This document shows positions 7,282 through 16,370 of a stretch of 64,000 nt of DNA, in pieces. The DNA is taken from assembly GCA_050945795.1 (NCBI GenBank), contig JBMNTP010000007.1, forward strand, positions 1 through 64,000, in the 5' to 3' direction. The notes beneath the pieces were generated by a model. The model was not told where the DNA came from and ran no database searches. It saw only the letters and a list, made by a program, of their open reading frames with translations. Position numbers and translations under genes: made by a program. Numbering within the stretch: position 1 is the stretch's first letter; each line of letters starts with the position of its first letter. This DNA comes from JBMNTP01 sp050945795 (GTDB taxonomy: Bacteria; Bacillota; Clostridia; Christensenellales; MGBC116941).

Positions 7282-8015
7282 TCGGGAACACCTTCCCCCC
7301 GAGTGTTTGAGGCTATTACAACTGTTATATTATCGCTTCCTCCGGCGAGAAGAGCCTTTTCAACAAGCGTTTCAGCCGCCTGCTTTATATCTCCAGCACT
7401 CATAACGCCGGCGATTTCTTCCTCGCTTACCAGCCCGTGCAGCCCGTCAGTACAAAGGAGCAGCGAATCGCCCTCGCCCCACAATGTAAGGTATGTATCA
7501 ACCTCTATCGTTGGACAGGTACCTACCGCCCTTGTAAGTATATGACGGGCAGGATGCGACTCGCAGCCGCGGTCGGCCTCGCCCTTTGCCGCCATCTCCT
7601 CAAAAAGCGAATGATCTCTTGTTATAAGCTTTAGCGCCCCGTTTCTAAAAAGATACGCCCGGCTGTCTCCTACATGCGCTATAACGGCGCGGTTGTCGGA
7701 AAGCAGCGATATTGTGAGCGTTGAGCCCATGCCCCGAAGCTCGTCGCTTTCCTTTGCTTTATTATAAACAAGATTATTAGCTATTCGTATCGCCCGCCTA
7801 AGCTTCATACCCGGCGCCGAATCTACATCGTCCATGCGCTCAAGCGCCGCCAGAGAGCATAGTACCGCCAGGCTCGACGCTAAATCCCCGCTATTATGCC
7901 CACCCAAACCATCAGCAACTGCGATTATCCTATCGTTATCGCTTTCTGGTATATGGTAATAATCTTCATTTCTTTCTCTTACTTTGCCCTTATCCGTTTT
8001 GGCGGCAAATATCAT
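7278..8015 (-). CDS. prpC: PP2C-family protein phosphatase PrpC/Stp1
   Basis: 245 residues, standard for bacterial PP2C. It removes phosphate from PrkC and its targets using two metal ions. Visible motifs are VRERNEDYYH, AVADGLGGHNSGDLAS (metal-binding Asp and Gly), MGSTL, HVGDSRAYLFR, a CTDGLHGLV stretch and SDNITVV at the end. No membrane segment. GGGGGAGG precedes the ATG. It overlaps rlmN by one base upstream and prkC by four downstream. Confidence 0.95.
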   Translation of the reverse strand: MIFAAKTDKGKVRERNEDYYHIPESDNDRIIAVADGLGGHNSGDLASSLAVLCSLAALERMDDVDSAPGMKLRRAIRIANNLVYNKAKESDELRGMGSTLTISLLSDNRAVIAHVGDSRAYLFRNGALKLITRDHSLFEEMAAKGEADRGCESHPARHILTRAVGTCPTIEVDTYLTLWGEGDSLLLCTDGLHGLVSEEEIAGVMSAGDIKQAAETLVEKALLAGGSDNITVVIASNTRGEGVPE

Positions 8016-9049
8016 TATGCCTCCCCCTTAGTAACAAAACTTCTCCTTAGCTGGCCGCAAGCCCCGTCTACACCCAGGCCCAGCTCTCTTCTCTTCGTAG
8101 CGGAAACACCATGCGCTAGCAATTCTTGAAGAAAAGCCTCCGCCGTTTCGCGTGACGGCGGCATTAAGTCGCGCTCCTCCACCCGATTAAGGCTTATAAG
8201 GTTTATATGCATATTCCTGCCCTTAACAAGCCTGCTGAGCTCCAGCGCCTCTTTTTTAGAGCAGTTAATTCCGTCTATCATTATGTATTCGATTATAACC
8301 CGCCGCCCCGTCTTTTTAGCGTAATAGTCTGCCGCCCGCATTATCTCCTCAACGCTCCATGCCGCCGCCGACGGCATTATGCTCCGTCTTATATCGTCAT
8401 TTGGCGCGTGCAGCGACACCGACAGGTTTACGCCTACTTCCTCATCTGCAAGACTGTACATCTTTGGCACTATACCGCACGTTGAAACGGATATATTGCG
8501 CCGCGATATATTTATGCCGTCCGGCGATGTTACAAGGCGCAGAAATTTAAGCGTATTTTCGTAATTATCAAGCGGTTCGCCGCTGCCCATTATAACTATG
8601 TTTGTTATCGCCCTGCCGCCATCTTCGCTTTTATGCAGCTTTTCGCATTCTAAAACCTGCGATAGCATTTCGCCCGCCGTTAAATTTCTTGCAAGCCCGT
8701 CAATGGTGCTGGCGCAAAACAAACAGCCCATGCGACAACCGGCCTGTGAGGATATGCAAAGCGTATTGCCGTGGCGGTACCGCATAAAAACGCTTTCAAC
8801 AACATTGCCATCCGACGCGGCGTTAAGATATTTTATAGTTTCGCCTGCCTTTTTCTGGCTTATAATGCTAACCCCGCCGTATTCCATATTTGAAAGCTGC
8901 TGCCTAAGATTTAGCGGAAGATTTGTCATGCCCTCTGGCTTCTCGCCTTTATGCAGCCAGGAATATATCTGTCCGGCGCGAAATGCCGGCAGCCGCATAT
9001 CTTTTATAACCGCCTTTAGCTCATCTAAAGACATATCAATAAGACTCAT
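8015..9049 (-). CDS. rlmN: Dual-specificity rRNA/tRNA adenine-C2 methyltransferase RlmN
   Basis: 344 residues. A radical-SAM enzyme that methylates A2503 of 23S rRNA and A37 of some tRNAs. The iron-sulfur cysteines are C105, C109 and C112 (CRMGCLFC); C98 and C331 sit where the enzyme's other mechanistic cysteines are in E. coli. GSGEPLDNY provides the SAM-binding GxGE. The C-terminal RRELG and GACGQL segments are typical. It overlaps rsmB by four bases. Confidence 0.95.
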   Translation of the reverse strand: MSLIDMSLDELKAVIKDMRLPAFRAGQIYSWLHKGEKPEGMTNLPLNLRQQLSNMEYGGVSIISQKKAGETIKYLNAASDGNVVESVFMRYRHGNTLCISSQAGCRMGCLFCASTIDGLARNLTAGEMLSQVLECEKLHKSEDGGRAITNIVIMGSGEPLDNYENTLKFLRLVTSPDGINISRRNISVSTCGIVPKMYSLADEEVGVNLSVSLHAPNDDIRRSIMPSAAAWSVEEIMRAADYYAKKTGRRVIIEYIMIDGINCSKKEALELSRLVKGRNMHINLISLNRVEERDLMPPSRETAEAFLQELLAHGVSATKRRELGLGVDGACGQLRRSFVTKGEA

Positions 9050-10350
9050 GCGCCGCTCCTTTCCATGCTCGCTACAAAAAAGCCGTCGCCATGTATATGC
9101 GGCAAAAGCTGTAAGCGTCCGTCCTTTACAAGGCTCGCCGCCGGCTCATAATCCCATACCGGCGAAAACTCGCCGCTCTTTTTTAAAAACGCCGACACAA
9201 CGCCTTCATTCTCTCTTTTTGATACTGTACAGGTTGAATATACCAGCCTTCCGCCCGGCTTGACGTATCGAGAGCATACCTCAAGTATCTCAAGCTGAAG
9301 CTTAGAAAGAGCCGCTATATCATCTTCCTTTTTCTTTATAAGCGCGTCCGCCCGTCCATCTATACTGCCAAGCCCGCTGCACGGCGCATCGATTAAAACG
9401 GCGTCGAAGCTGTTTTCAAGCTCAGCGCGAGGCACTCGCGCATCAGATTGAGAGCAGGTAACAAACTCTATGCCAAGCCTTTTAACCGCCGCCTCTATTA
9501 GCTTTACCCTGTGCTCATGCACATCCCAGGCAATTATCTCACCCTCGCCCATAAGCTCGGCCATATACGCGGTTTTACCGCCCGGAGCGGCGCAAGCGTC
9601 GAGTATGCGCATACCCCGTTTAGGCACTACCGCTCGGCATGCCACCATAGCGCCTATGCCCTGCACGCTGAAAAGCCCTTTGTTGTAGCTTTCATCTGAT
9701 GCTATGCCGCTCATTCCCGAAACAAAATAGCAGTTTTCATCTAGCTCCGACCTACGAAACTTCAGCAGCTTGCTCTCTAAAAGCTGCTCAAATTCCGGCA
9801 GTCCTATTTTAAGCAGATTAGGGCGCAGCGACAGTTCTTTTTGTGTATCCGCCTCCGCCATATATACAGCCGCCTCTTTTCCGTACTCCCTCGCCCACAT
9901 TTTAAGCAGCCAAAGCGGCTTTGAATGTATAATCGATGCGTATTCGAGCGGCTTGTCCTCTTTAGAAGGATATTCTATTTTTTCAAGTCCGGCCGATACT
10001 GAGCGCATAACGCCGTTAACGTAACCGGCTAGCGGTATTTTGCCTATCTCCTTTGTAAGCTTAACGCTTTCAGAGCAGGCAACGGCTTTTTCTGTGCCTG
10101 TTAGCATCTCGCTTATGCCCATACGGAGTATATTTCTTATAGCCGGCTTTATACGCCCTCTTGCGTATTTTCCTATTATATAATCGGCGTGTATTATGTT
10201 TTCAAGCGTATCATACACAAGCTTGGTAACAAACCTTACGTCCCTTTCAGAAAGGCCATGGAGCCCGGTTTTAAGGGCAAGGTTGGCGTAGGCTCCGTCG
10301 CCTATTATTTCATTTAGCTTTTCTAAAGCTTTTCTGCGCGCACTCGCCAT
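9046..10350 (-). CDS. rsmB: 16S rRNA m5C967 methyltransferase RsmB
   Basis: 434 residues. An N-terminal NusB-like RNA-binding domain (about 1-135) is followed by the methyltransferase domain, with ACAAPGGKTAYMAELM for SAM binding, a DAPCSGLGSI motif and the nucleophile motif STCTVSKRENE. It methylates a cytosine in 16S rRNA of the small subunit. It lies between fmt and rlmN, with a two-base gap to fmt and a four-base overlap with rlmN, the common Firmicute order def-fmt-rsmB-rlmN. Confidence 0.95.
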   Translation of the reverse strand: MASARRKALEKLNEIIGDGAYANLALKTGLHGLSERDVRFVTKLVYDTLENIIHADYIIGKYARGRIKPAIRNILRMGISEMLTGTEKAVACSESVKLTKEIGKIPLAGYVNGVMRSVSAGLEKIEYPSKEDKPLEYASIIHSKPLWLLKMWAREYGKEAAVYMAEADTQKELSLRPNLLKIGLPEFEQLLESKLLKFRRSELDENCYFVSGMSGIASDESYNKGLFSVQGIGAMVACRAVVPKRGMRILDACAAPGGKTAYMAELMGEGEIIAWDVHEHRVKLIEAAVKRLGIEFVTCSQSDARVPRAELENSFDAVLIDAPCSGLGSIDGRADALIKKKEDDIAALSKLQLEILEVCSRYVKPGGRLVYSTCTVSKRENEGVVSAFLKKSGEFSPVWDYEPAASLVKDGRLQLLPHIHGDGFFVASMERSGA

Positions 10351-10352
10351 GC

Positions 10353-11282
10353 TTATTCCCCCAATACTGCGCCTAAAAAGCTTCTGCCCCGCGCCGCGTC
10401 GGCTCCGCTCATACGCTTACCGCCCGGCAGTTGCATTTCATCAAGCCTTAGCGCGCCATCCTTTGCTTTTACAATTATGCCGGCTTTGCCATCGGCTACT
10501 ATAACCTCACCCGGCCGCCCCGTCGCCTCCCCGTCAAAAGCAGACGCCTTCCATATTTTGAGCGTACCGTCACCCATGGAAGTGTAAGCGCCGGGCCACG
10601 GGTTTACTCCCCTTATAAGATTTATAATATCGGTAACCGGCATCTGCCAGTCTATGCGCCCCGTCTCTTTTTTTAGCATAGGACAGCGGGTGGCGTCGAC
10701 TTCGTTCTGCTTATGCCGCGGCGCTTCGCCTTTCTCAATAAGCCGCAGCGTCTTGCAAAGCAGCTCCGCCCCCATTTCAGACAGCCTTAGCGACAGCTCC
10801 GCCGAGTTTTCATCCGGCAGTATAGTGGTTTTGGCGCTAAGTATCATATCGCCGGTATCAATGCCTTCATCGGTATGCATAGTCGTAACGCCCGTCTCTG
10901 TGTCTCCGTTTATAATCGCCCATTGTATAGGCGCTGCGCCCCTAAGCTTTGGCAGCAGCGACGCGTGAACGTTTATAATGCCGAGCGGCGCAACATCTAT
11001 AATTTCTTTTGAAAATATCTGCCCAAACGCCGCCGATACGCATATCTCCGGCTTAAGCTCACGCAAAGCGTCAAGCCCTTCTAGCCGTATCTTTTCAAAC
11101 TGGAATACCGGTATGCCGGCGCTTAAAGCCAACTCTTTAACCGGCGGCGGCACCGGCTTTTTGCTCCTGCCCTTTGGCCTATCGGGCTGAGTAAAAACGC
11201 CGGCAATGTCATGCCCCTCATTTATAAGCATCCGCAAAGAGGGCACGGCAAATTCCGGCGTGCCGAAGAAGCATATTCTCAC
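10353..11282 (-). CDS. fmt: Methionyl-tRNA formyltransferase
   Basis: 309 residues, typical. It formylates initiator Met-tRNA with 10-formyl-THF. FGTPEFAVPSL (6-16), TQPDRPKGR (31-39) and the catalytic NVHASLLPKLRG (104-115) with DTGDM (142-146) are all present, and a C-terminal OB-like domain contains INLIRGVNPWPGAY. It overlaps def by four bases (ATGA), which couples synthesis of the formylase and the deformylase. Confidence 0.96.
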   Translation of the reverse strand: MRICFFGTPEFAVPSLRMLINEGHDIAGVFTQPDRPKGRSKKPVPPPVKELALSAGIPVFQFEKIRLEGLDALRELKPEICVSAAFGQIFSKEIIDVAPLGIINVHASLLPKLRGAAPIQWAIINGDTETGVTTMHTDEGIDTGDMILSAKTTILPDENSAELSLRLSEMGAELLCKTLRLIEKGEAPRHKQNEVDATRCPMLKKETGRIDWQMPVTDIINLIRGVNPWPGAYTSMGDGTLKIWKASAFDGEATGRPGEVIVADGKAGIIVKAKDGALRLDEMQLPGGKRMSGADAARGRSFLGAVLGE

Positions 11283-11749
11283 TCGGCCTCCTCCTCTTCA
11301 TCCTCGTCAAATTCCTCAATTATCTCGGGTATAGTAATGCCGTTTAAGTGGTCTATCTCGTGGCAAAAAGCGCGCGCGAGCAAATCCTCACCGCTCATCT
11401 CGCACACCTCGCCATCCCTGTTTAAGTATTTTACTGTAACCTTAGCCGGACGCCGCACCTTGCCGGTCACGCCGGGATAGCTTAAACACCCTTCGCTTTC
11501 AAACTGCTCGCCCTCTTTTTGAATTATCTTAGGGTTTATAAGCTCTATAAGCCCCTCCCCCACATCAATTACGACAACTCTCCTTAATATGCCGACCTGC
11601 GGCGCCGCGAGCCCTACTCCGTCCGCGTGCCTCATAGTTTCTTCCATATCGTCGAGCAGCATTAAAATGCGGTCGTTTATTTGTTCAACCGGCCTGCAAA
11701 CCTTTTTAAGAGCCGGGTCGTCATCTGTTAGTATTATTCTTAAAGCCAT
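11279..11749 (-). CDS. def: Peptide deformylase
   Basis: 156 residues from the chosen start. It removes the N-formyl group from new proteins. The three motifs are complete: GVGLAAPQVG (44-53), EGCLSYPG with metal ligand C88, and HEIDHLNG with H130, H134 and the catalytic Glu between them. A GTG three codons upstream is possible, but GAGGTG lies six bases before the ATG at 11749. The C-terminus is an unusually acidic tail of Asp and Glu residues (about 145-156). Confidence 0.95.
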   Translation of the reverse strand: MALRIILTDDDPALKKVCRPVEQINDRILMLLDDMEETMRHADGVGLAAPQVGILRRVVVIDVGEGLIELINPKIIQKEGEQFESEGCLSYPGVTGKVRRPAKVTVKYLNRDGEVCEMSGEDLLARAFCHEIDHLNGITIPEIIEEFDEDEEEEAE

Positions 11750-11781
11750 ATCAAGCACCTCGCCTGTAAATTATCTTTATA

Positions 11782-14019
11782 TTATAGCATATTATTAGGG
11801 TTGATTTCCAAATCACAAAGAGCGTCTTCCGCACTCATATCCTTAATTGCCTTCATAAGCTCAGCCGCCGCCTTCCTCGACGCGACGCTGTCCTTAAGCT
11901 TTATAAGAGCCTGCGCCCTGTGCCTGCCTTTTATGCGCGATACCGGAGCTGGCGACTCGCCTATATAAAGCAGCTTATCCGGCGCATAAGCCGATATTAT
12001 GCCCTCCGCGACGCGGCGCATCTCAAACGCCGCCTTCTGCGCGCTTATGATGTTTTCAGATGTCGCGAGCGCCCTTATAAAAAGCGCGAACGGCGGGAAA
12101 ATAGCCTTTCTTCTAAGCGCCAGCTCCTTTTCATAAAAAGCCTCATAGTCCTGGCGCGCCGCGCAGGATACGGCGTAATGCTCCGGTGAAAACGTCTGCA
12201 CGATTACCTTTCCGGCATCGGCGCGACCCGCCCTGCCCGCTACCTGGGTTATAAGCTGAAATGTTCTCTCGGCGCTGCGATAATCGGGAAGGTAGAGCAT
12301 ATTATCAGCCGCTATAACGCCTACAAGATTTACATCATGAAAATCCAGACCCTTGGCTATCATCTGCGTACCTACAAGCACCTGCGCTTCTCCCGCTCCA
12401 AACCGGCCTAACAAATCAAGGTGCGCGTCCTTTTTCTGCGTAGTGTCAAAGTCCATGCGTATTACCCGCGTTCCCGGAAAAGCCTCCAACACCTGCTCCT
12501 CTACCTGCTGCGTTCCTATGCCAAAGTGCTTTAGGTACGGCTTTGAGCATTCGGGACATACGCCCGGCACTTCGCTTTCCTCGCCGCAGTAATGGCAGCG
12601 CGCCGCCGACAAATGATACGTCATAGACACATCGCATTGGCCGCACCGCATGACATACCCGCACCCGCGGCACATTACAAACGTAGCGTAGCCGCGGCGG
12701 TTTAGAAAAAGCATAGCCTGTCTGCCGCTTCTTATGGTATCAAGCAGCGAGGTATAAAGCGCGGCGCTAAAAATAGAGCGATTACCGCTCTTTATCTCGT
12801 CGCGCATGTCAATAACCTCGGTTTTAGGCATAGGCAAGCTATTTACCCGGCAAGGCAGCTCAACAAGACCATACGCCCCCCTACGGCATTTAAAATACGT
12901 CTCTATGCTCGGCGTGGCGCTACCGAGCAGCAACAGCCCGCCGCGAAGCCTCATAGACGCAACGGCAGCGGCGTTGTAGCGCGGATGCGCGTCGCTGCGG
13001 TAGCTGCTTTCGTGTTCCTCGTCGATTACAATAAGCCCAAGGTTATTAACCGGCGCAAAAACTGCCGACCGCGCGCCTATAACAACCCGTGCCTCTCCTC
13101 GCCGTATCCTGCGCCATTCATCAAACCGCTCGCCCGCCGACAGCCTGCTGTGCAACAGAGCGGTATTGTCGCCGAATCTGCCCCTGAACCGCTCTATAGC
13201 CTGCGGTGTCAGCGATATTTCCGGCACTAGCACAATGGCGCCCTCGCCCCGTTCAAGGCACTTATCTATAAGCGCCATGTACACCTCGGTTTTGCCGCTG
13301 CCGGTAACGCCGTGCAAAAGAAATGTCTCGCCCGAACCAAGCTTTTTGCATAGCACCGAAACGGCGTTTTGCTGATCTTCCGTCAGCTCATGCGTTTTTA
13401 TATCAAGAACCACGTCCTTATACGGTGTGCGTATGCTCTCCGCCTCAAAAATCTCTACAAGTCCCTTTTCCTCAAGCCTTCTTACCGCCGCCGCGCCGCC
13501 CGGGACATGCTTTGACATTTCGGATATCTTAACATCCCATCCCGGCATAAGCATACGCAGCGCCTCGGCCTGTGCCGGCGCTTTAATCGTACCCGCTTTA
13601 GAGCGCATGCCCTCTATCGCCGCCTCCGCCTCTTCCCTTGTAACAGCAAGCTTTGCCATAAGCACAGACTTGCTCTTTACTCGTCCTCCCCGCATCTGCG
13701 CCGGTATCATAAGCCTTAGCGCCTCGACAAGCAGACAGCCGTATTCCTCTTGCATTTTTTTAGCAAGAAGTATTTGCTCCGGCAGCAGCACTGTATCTTT
13801 ATCAATCACCCGAACAATCTTTTTAATGCGCTCCGGAGCCACCGTCGGCTTCGGCTTAACATCCATCACAAAGCCTTCTTTAGGCCTGTTGCCTCCGCCA
13901 AAAGGCACTATAACTCGCGAGCCGGGCAAAACCCGGCTCTCTAGTTCCTCAGGCACGGCGTATTCGTATAGCCTGTCTATATTCGGATGCGCTATGTCCA
14001 CAATGACATCAGCAAACAT
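11782..14019 (-). CDS. priA: Primosomal replication restart helicase PriA
   Basis: 745 residues. PriA reloads the replisome at stalled forks. An N-terminal DNA-binding domain is followed by the helicase: HGVTGSGKTEVYM (Walker A) and IDEEHESSYR (DEEH). The zinc-binding insertion with eight cysteines (CRGCGYVMRCGQC ... CHYCGE ... CPEC) is intact, and GTQMIAKGLDF and QVAGRAGR mark the second RecA lobe. A GTG start three codons earlier is possible; the ATG with AAGGGTGG before it is preferred. Confidence 0.95.
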   Translation of the reverse strand: MFADVIVDIAHPNIDRLYEYAVPEELESRVLPGSRVIVPFGGGNRPKEGFVMDVKPKPTVAPERIKKIVRVIDKDTVLLPEQILLAKKMQEEYGCLLVEALRLMIPAQMRGGRVKSKSVLMAKLAVTREEAEAAIEGMRSKAGTIKAPAQAEALRMLMPGWDVKISEMSKHVPGGAAAVRRLEEKGLVEIFEAESIRTPYKDVVLDIKTHELTEDQQNAVSVLCKKLGSGETFLLHGVTGSGKTEVYMALIDKCLERGEGAIVLVPEISLTPQAIERFRGRFGDNTALLHSRLSAGERFDEWRRIRRGEARVVIGARSAVFAPVNNLGLIVIDEEHESSYRSDAHPRYNAAAVASMRLRGGLLLLGSATPSIETYFKCRRGAYGLVELPCRVNSLPMPKTEVIDMRDEIKSGNRSIFSAALYTSLLDTIRSGRQAMLFLNRRGYATFVMCRGCGYVMRCGQCDVSMTYHLSAARCHYCGEESEVPGVCPECSKPYLKHFGIGTQQVEEQVLEAFPGTRVIRMDFDTTQKKDAHLDLLGRFGAGEAQVLVGTQMIAKGLDFHDVNLVGVIAADNMLYLPDYRSAERTFQLITQVAGRAGRADAGKVIVQTFSPEHYAVSCAARQDYEAFYEKELALRRKAIFPPFALFIRALATSENIISAQKAAFEMRRVAEGIISAYAPDKLLYIGESPAPVSRIKGRHRAQALIKLKDSVASRKAAAELMKAIKDMSAEDALCDLEINPNNML

Positions 14020-14067
14020 CTTAACCACCCTTCAAAGAATCCCGCACCGCCACGCGCAGGAGAAACA

Positions 14068-15249
14068 TTAAAATATTGCGTGAAGCTCGTCCAAAATACG
14101 GTCGGCAACTTCTATTTTAAGTCCTTCAATCCGTATAGAACCGCTTTCGCTTATAAGCGTAACCTTGTTTGTATCAACATCGAAACCCGCGCCCGGCTCC
14201 CTGACGTCGTTTGCCGCTATCATGTCAAGCCCCTTCTTTTTAAGCTTGTCCCAGGCATAGCCTATTACATCGTCGGTCTCGGCGGCGAAGCCTATAAGCT
14301 TTTGCCCCTTTTTAGCCGCCGACAGCGCCTTTAATATGTCCGGCGTTTCTATAAGCTCAATATGTGCGGCATCGCCGGTCTTTTTGATTTTGCGCTCCGA
14401 AAGCTTTGCCGGCCGGTAATCGGCGGGCGCTGCCGCCATAACAACGGCATCGCATGACTCAAACGCCTCTTTACAGGCGTGAAGCATCTCATCCGTTGTT
14501 TCTGCTATAACAAGCTTAACACCCGCCGGCGGCTTTAGCGCGACAGGGCCTGATACCAGCGTTACATCCGCGCCTCTTGCTTTTGCCGCCTCGGCGAGCG
14601 CGTATCCCATCTTGCCGGAGGATTTGTTTGAAATAAACCTTATAGGATCTATCTGCTCTCTTGTCGGCCCCGCCGTTATAAGCAAATGCTTTCCTGAAAA
14701 ATCATTCTTTATATTAAGCGCCTTTAAAGCCGCCTCAACTATCTGCTCCGGCTCCGCCAGCCTGCCCGCTCCGATATCGCCGCAGGCTAGCATACCGCTT
14801 CCCGGCTCTACTATATGAGCGCCGCGCCTTTTAAGCGTTTCTATGTTTTGCCTTACCGCCTCATGCTCATACATCTTTGTATTCATCGCCGGTGCTATAA
14901 CCAAAGGCGCGCGCGTTGCCATAACTGTTGTTGAAAGCATGTTGTCGGCTATACCAAGCGCCATTTTGCCTATTATATTTGCCGTTGCCGGTGCTATAAT
15001 AAAAACATCTGCCCGCTTTGCCAGCGCTATATGTTCAACATCCCAGTCGCCGCGCTGAAACATATCGCAGGCGACGGGGTTTTTGGTTATTGTCTCAAGC
15101 GTAAGCGGGGTAATGAATTCTTTGGCGGCATCCGTCATAATCACAAAAACATCCAGTCCCGCCTTTGTAAGGCGACTGGATATTTCGGCCGCCTTGTAAG
15201 CGGCAATACCGCCGCTTATCCCTAATACAGCGGCTTTTTTTGTGTTCAT
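14068..15249 (-). CDS. coaBC: Bifunctional phosphopantothenoylcysteine decarboxylase/synthetase CoaBC
   Basis: 393 residues. Two consecutive steps of coenzyme A synthesis in one chain. The N-terminal flavoprotein CoaC part has GISGGIAAYK (10-19), the catalytic-His region around VEHIALAKRAD, APATANIIGKMA and PAMNTKMY. The C-terminal CoaB part starts near ITAGPTREQIDPIRF and contains SGKMGYALAE and the KIKK loop. It follows rpoZ by one base. Confidence 0.95.
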   Translation of the reverse strand: MNTKKAAVLGISGGIAAYKAAEISSRLTKAGLDVFVIMTDAAKEFITPLTLETITKNPVACDMFQRGDWDVEHIALAKRADVFIIAPATANIIGKMALGIADNMLSTTVMATRAPLVIAPAMNTKMYEHEAVRQNIETLKRRGAHIVEPGSGMLACGDIGAGRLAEPEQIVEAALKALNIKNDFSGKHLLITAGPTREQIDPIRFISNKSSGKMGYALAEAAKARGADVTLVSGPVALKPPAGVKLVIAETTDEMLHACKEAFESCDAVVMAAAPADYRPAKLSERKIKKTGDAAHIELIETPDILKALSAAKKGQKLIGFAAETDDVIGYAWDKLKKKGLDMIAANDVREPGAGFDVDTNKVTLISESGSIRIEGLKIEVADRILDELHAIF

Positions 15250-15250
15250 T

Positions 15251-15454
15251 TTATTTTTTCTCCTGTGCCGGTAGATATTTCACCTTATTATCGTATATTT
15301 CCATTATAGCGATGGTTACCGGCTTATTGCTTTCCGATTCAACAAGCGGTTCCTCTCCCGCAACAAGCTGCCTCGCCCTCTTGGCCGTTTCAACAACCAG
15401 AGTGTAGCGGCAGTCTACTTTTTCAATAAGCTCATCGAGCGGCGGATAAATCAT
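15251..15454 (-). CDS. rpoZ: DNA-directed RNA polymerase omega subunit
   Basis: 67 residues, the usual small size. Omega helps the beta-prime subunit fold and assemble. The conserved core is clear: PPLDELIEKVDCRYTLVV, AKRARQL, then KPVTIAIMEIYDNKV. It overlaps gmk by four bases, as in most Firmicutes where gmk-rpoZ are coupled. Confidence 0.93.
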   Translation of the reverse strand: MIYPPLDELIEKVDCRYTLVVETAKRARQLVAGEEPLVESESNKPVTIAIMEIYDNKVKYLPAQEKK

Positions 15455-16071
15455 AATTTGCCTCCGTTTTTAAGATATTTGCCTATCCCCTTATTCCGTT
15501 CCACCTTAAGCGCCTCGGCCTTAAGTATGGTTTCAATGTCCTCTATAGCTTTATCAACATCGCTATTTATAACGACATAATCATACTCTTCCAATATGTC
15601 TATTTCCTGCTTGCCTATTTCAATCCTGTTTTCCATGTCTTCCTGGCCGTTTACGCCTCTGGCCTCTATGCGCTCTTTTAGCGCCTCCATGGTAGGCGGC
15701 AACAGGAATATGAAAACGCCGTTTTGTATTTTATTTATAAGCGACGTCGCACCCTGTACGTCAATCTCAAGAATAACGTTGTTGCCTTCGCAAATCGCCT
15801 CTTCAACAAAATCGCATGGTGTGCCGTAATAATGGCCGTGAACCTTGGCGTATTCAAGCAGCTTATCCCTTTGTATAAGCGACTGAAACTCCTCATCCGA
15901 CACAAAAAAGTAGCTCTTGCCTTCTATCTCATTTGGGCGCTTGGGCCTTGTGGTAACCGAAACCGACAGCTTAAACTCCGGATTTCTTTCAACCAACCTA
16001 TCAACCACCGTTCCCTTTCCAACCGCGGAAGGGCCGGATATTATAATCGGAAAACCAATACGCTCAAACAT
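15451..16071 (-). CDS. gmk: Guanylate kinase
   Basis: 206 residues. It converts GMP to GDP with ATP. P-loop GPSAVGKG (13-20), the GMP-binding VSVTTRPKRPNEIEGKSYFFV stretch, and EYAKVHGHYYGTP with the usual Tyr are present. A GTG start three codons upstream is possible; GGAG is better spaced for the ATG at 16071. It sits between remA and rpoZ in the usual yicC-remA-gmk-rpoZ order. Confidence 0.95.
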   Translation of the reverse strand: MFERIGFPIIISGPSAVGKGTVVDRLVERNPEFKLSVSVTTRPKRPNEIEGKSYFFVSDEEFQSLIQRDKLLEYAKVHGHYYGTPCDFVEEAICEGNNVILEIDVQGATSLINKIQNGVFIFLLPPTMEALKERIEARGVNGQEDMENRIEIGKQEIDILEEYDYVVINSDVDKAIEDIETILKAEALKVERNKGIGKYLKNGGKL

Positions 16072-16094
16072 ATCTCTCACTCCATTCGCAATAA

Positions 16095-16358
16095 TTATTC
16101 GTCAATATCATCGTTATCTCGCGAATCAAGCCTGTTGGCCACCGTTTCCGGCTGCACCGCCGAAAGTATAACGTGATCGCTGTCCATCATTATAACCGCG
16201 CGCGTGCGTCTGCCGTATGTCGCATCGATAAGCATACCGCGGTCGCGAGCCTCCTGTATTATGCGCTTAATAGGCGCAGATTCAGGGCTAACAATAGCTA
16301 TAAGCCTGTTGGCCGAAACTATGTTGCCAAAGCCAATATTAATGAGTTTTATGCTCAT
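16095..16358 (-). CDS. remA: RemA-family DNA-binding regulator (DUF370)
   Basis: 87 residues. RemA is an arc- or ring-forming DNA-binding protein that activates biofilm matrix and osmoprotection genes in Bacillus. The conserved core IGFGNIVSANRLIAIVSPES, ending in the SAPIKRII helix, and the basic TYGRRTRAVI segment are present, followed by a short acidic tail. It lies between yicC and gmk, the family's standard place. The target genes here are unknown. Confidence 0.93.
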   Translation of the reverse strand: MSIKLINIGFGNIVSANRLIAIVSPESAPIKRIIQEARDRGMLIDATYGRRTRAVIMMDSDHVILSAVQPETVANRLDSRDNDDIDE

Positions 16359-16370
16359 TTCGCCAACCCC